Part shown: positions 63,971-64,000 of the stretch, piece by piece
Layout of the letters: each line of letters begins with the position of its first letter
Numbering within the stretch: the stretch's first letter is position 1
DNA from: Vreelandella sedimenti
Lineage (GTDB): Bacteria; Pseudomonadota; Gammaproteobacteria; Pseudomonadales; Halomonadaceae
Direction of reading: 5' to 3'
Assembly: GCF_013416325.1 (NCBI RefSeq)
Contig: NZ_JACCGK010000009.1
Span: 168,935-232,934, forward strand
Length of the DNA stretch: 64,000 nt
The notes under the pieces: generated by a model
What the model was told of the DNA's origin: nothing
Seen by the model: the letters and a program-made list of their open reading frames with translations, nothing else
Database searches by the model: none
Program-made: the position numbers and the translations under genes

Positions 63971-64000
63971 AAAAGCCCGGCCATCACATGTGATGGCCGG
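63971..64000 (+). terminator. Probable terminator at the window edge
   Basis: A perfect 24-base palindrome CCGGCCATCACA / TGTGATGGCCGG (63977-64000) preceded by an A run. The expected T run would fall just outside the window. Confidence 0.6.

Overview
The window looks like a chromosomal segment of a Halomonas-type gammaproteobacterium (Halomonadaceae/Oceanospirillales). The reasons are the gammaproteobacterial core genes (RNase II, YcjX/YcjF, type II citrate synthase next to sdhCDAB-sucAB-lpd-sucCD), a Pseudomonas-like gts glucose ABC transporter with a GltR/GtrS-type two-component system, a BCCT osmolyte carrier, and several families of short palindromic dispersed repeats. The taxon is inferred from gene content and protein resemblance only.

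Layout. 1-4.7 kb: the 3' end of an RND efflux permease, a YqiJ/NfeD-like membrane protein, an alpha/beta hydrolase, an AcrR-like TetR regulator and an AstE/AspA-type zinc deacylase. 4.8-10 kb: a MITE-like repeat, catalase, dusA with the truncated start of an integrase beside its 5' end, a TauE/SafE exporter, a lipoprotein and an XRE regulator. 10.2-12.2 kb: gltX followed by a tRNA-Ala(GGC)/tRNA-Glu(TTC) operon, then a non-coding stretch with DnaA-box-like sites. 12.8-26.5 kb: divergent gltA and sdhCDAB, then sucAB-lpd-sucCD. Together these encode citrate synthase, succinate dehydrogenase, the 2-oxoglutarate dehydrogenase complex and succinyl-CoA synthetase. SucB carries two lipoyl domains.

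26.5-32.3 kb: a glycosyltransferase/flippase-like pair, a ribbon-helix-helix regulator with a PHB-depolymerase-like esterase, and a chemoreceptor. 32.3-37 kb: an AT-rich stretch and a four-gene nucleotide-sugar cassette (SDR, glucose-1-phosphate cytidylyltransferase, COG4091-type oxidoreductase, RmlC-like epimerase). The cassette is bracketed by intact rnb on the right and a decayed copy of the rnb 3' end on the left, the arrangement left by insertion or duplication at the rnb 3' end. 39-47 kb: a HAD phosphatase, the two-component system and gtsABCD. 47-56 kb: BCCT carrier, ycjXF, a hexose-6-phosphate mutarotase, a small stress membrane protein, an 825-residue protein with repeated DUF1266-like units, and an NlpC/P60 lipoprotein. 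56-64 kb: an MFS exporter, a nickel ABC transporter nikABCDE with divergent nikR and a perfect NikR operator, a SlyD-type peptidyl-prolyl isomerase and a small membrane protein.

No CRISPR array, rRNA, complete insertion sequence or intact prophage was seen. The least explained items are the rnb-bracketed sugar cassette, the integrase remnant at dusA, the regulator/depolymerase pair with a palindromic operator, and the multi-DUF1266 protein.
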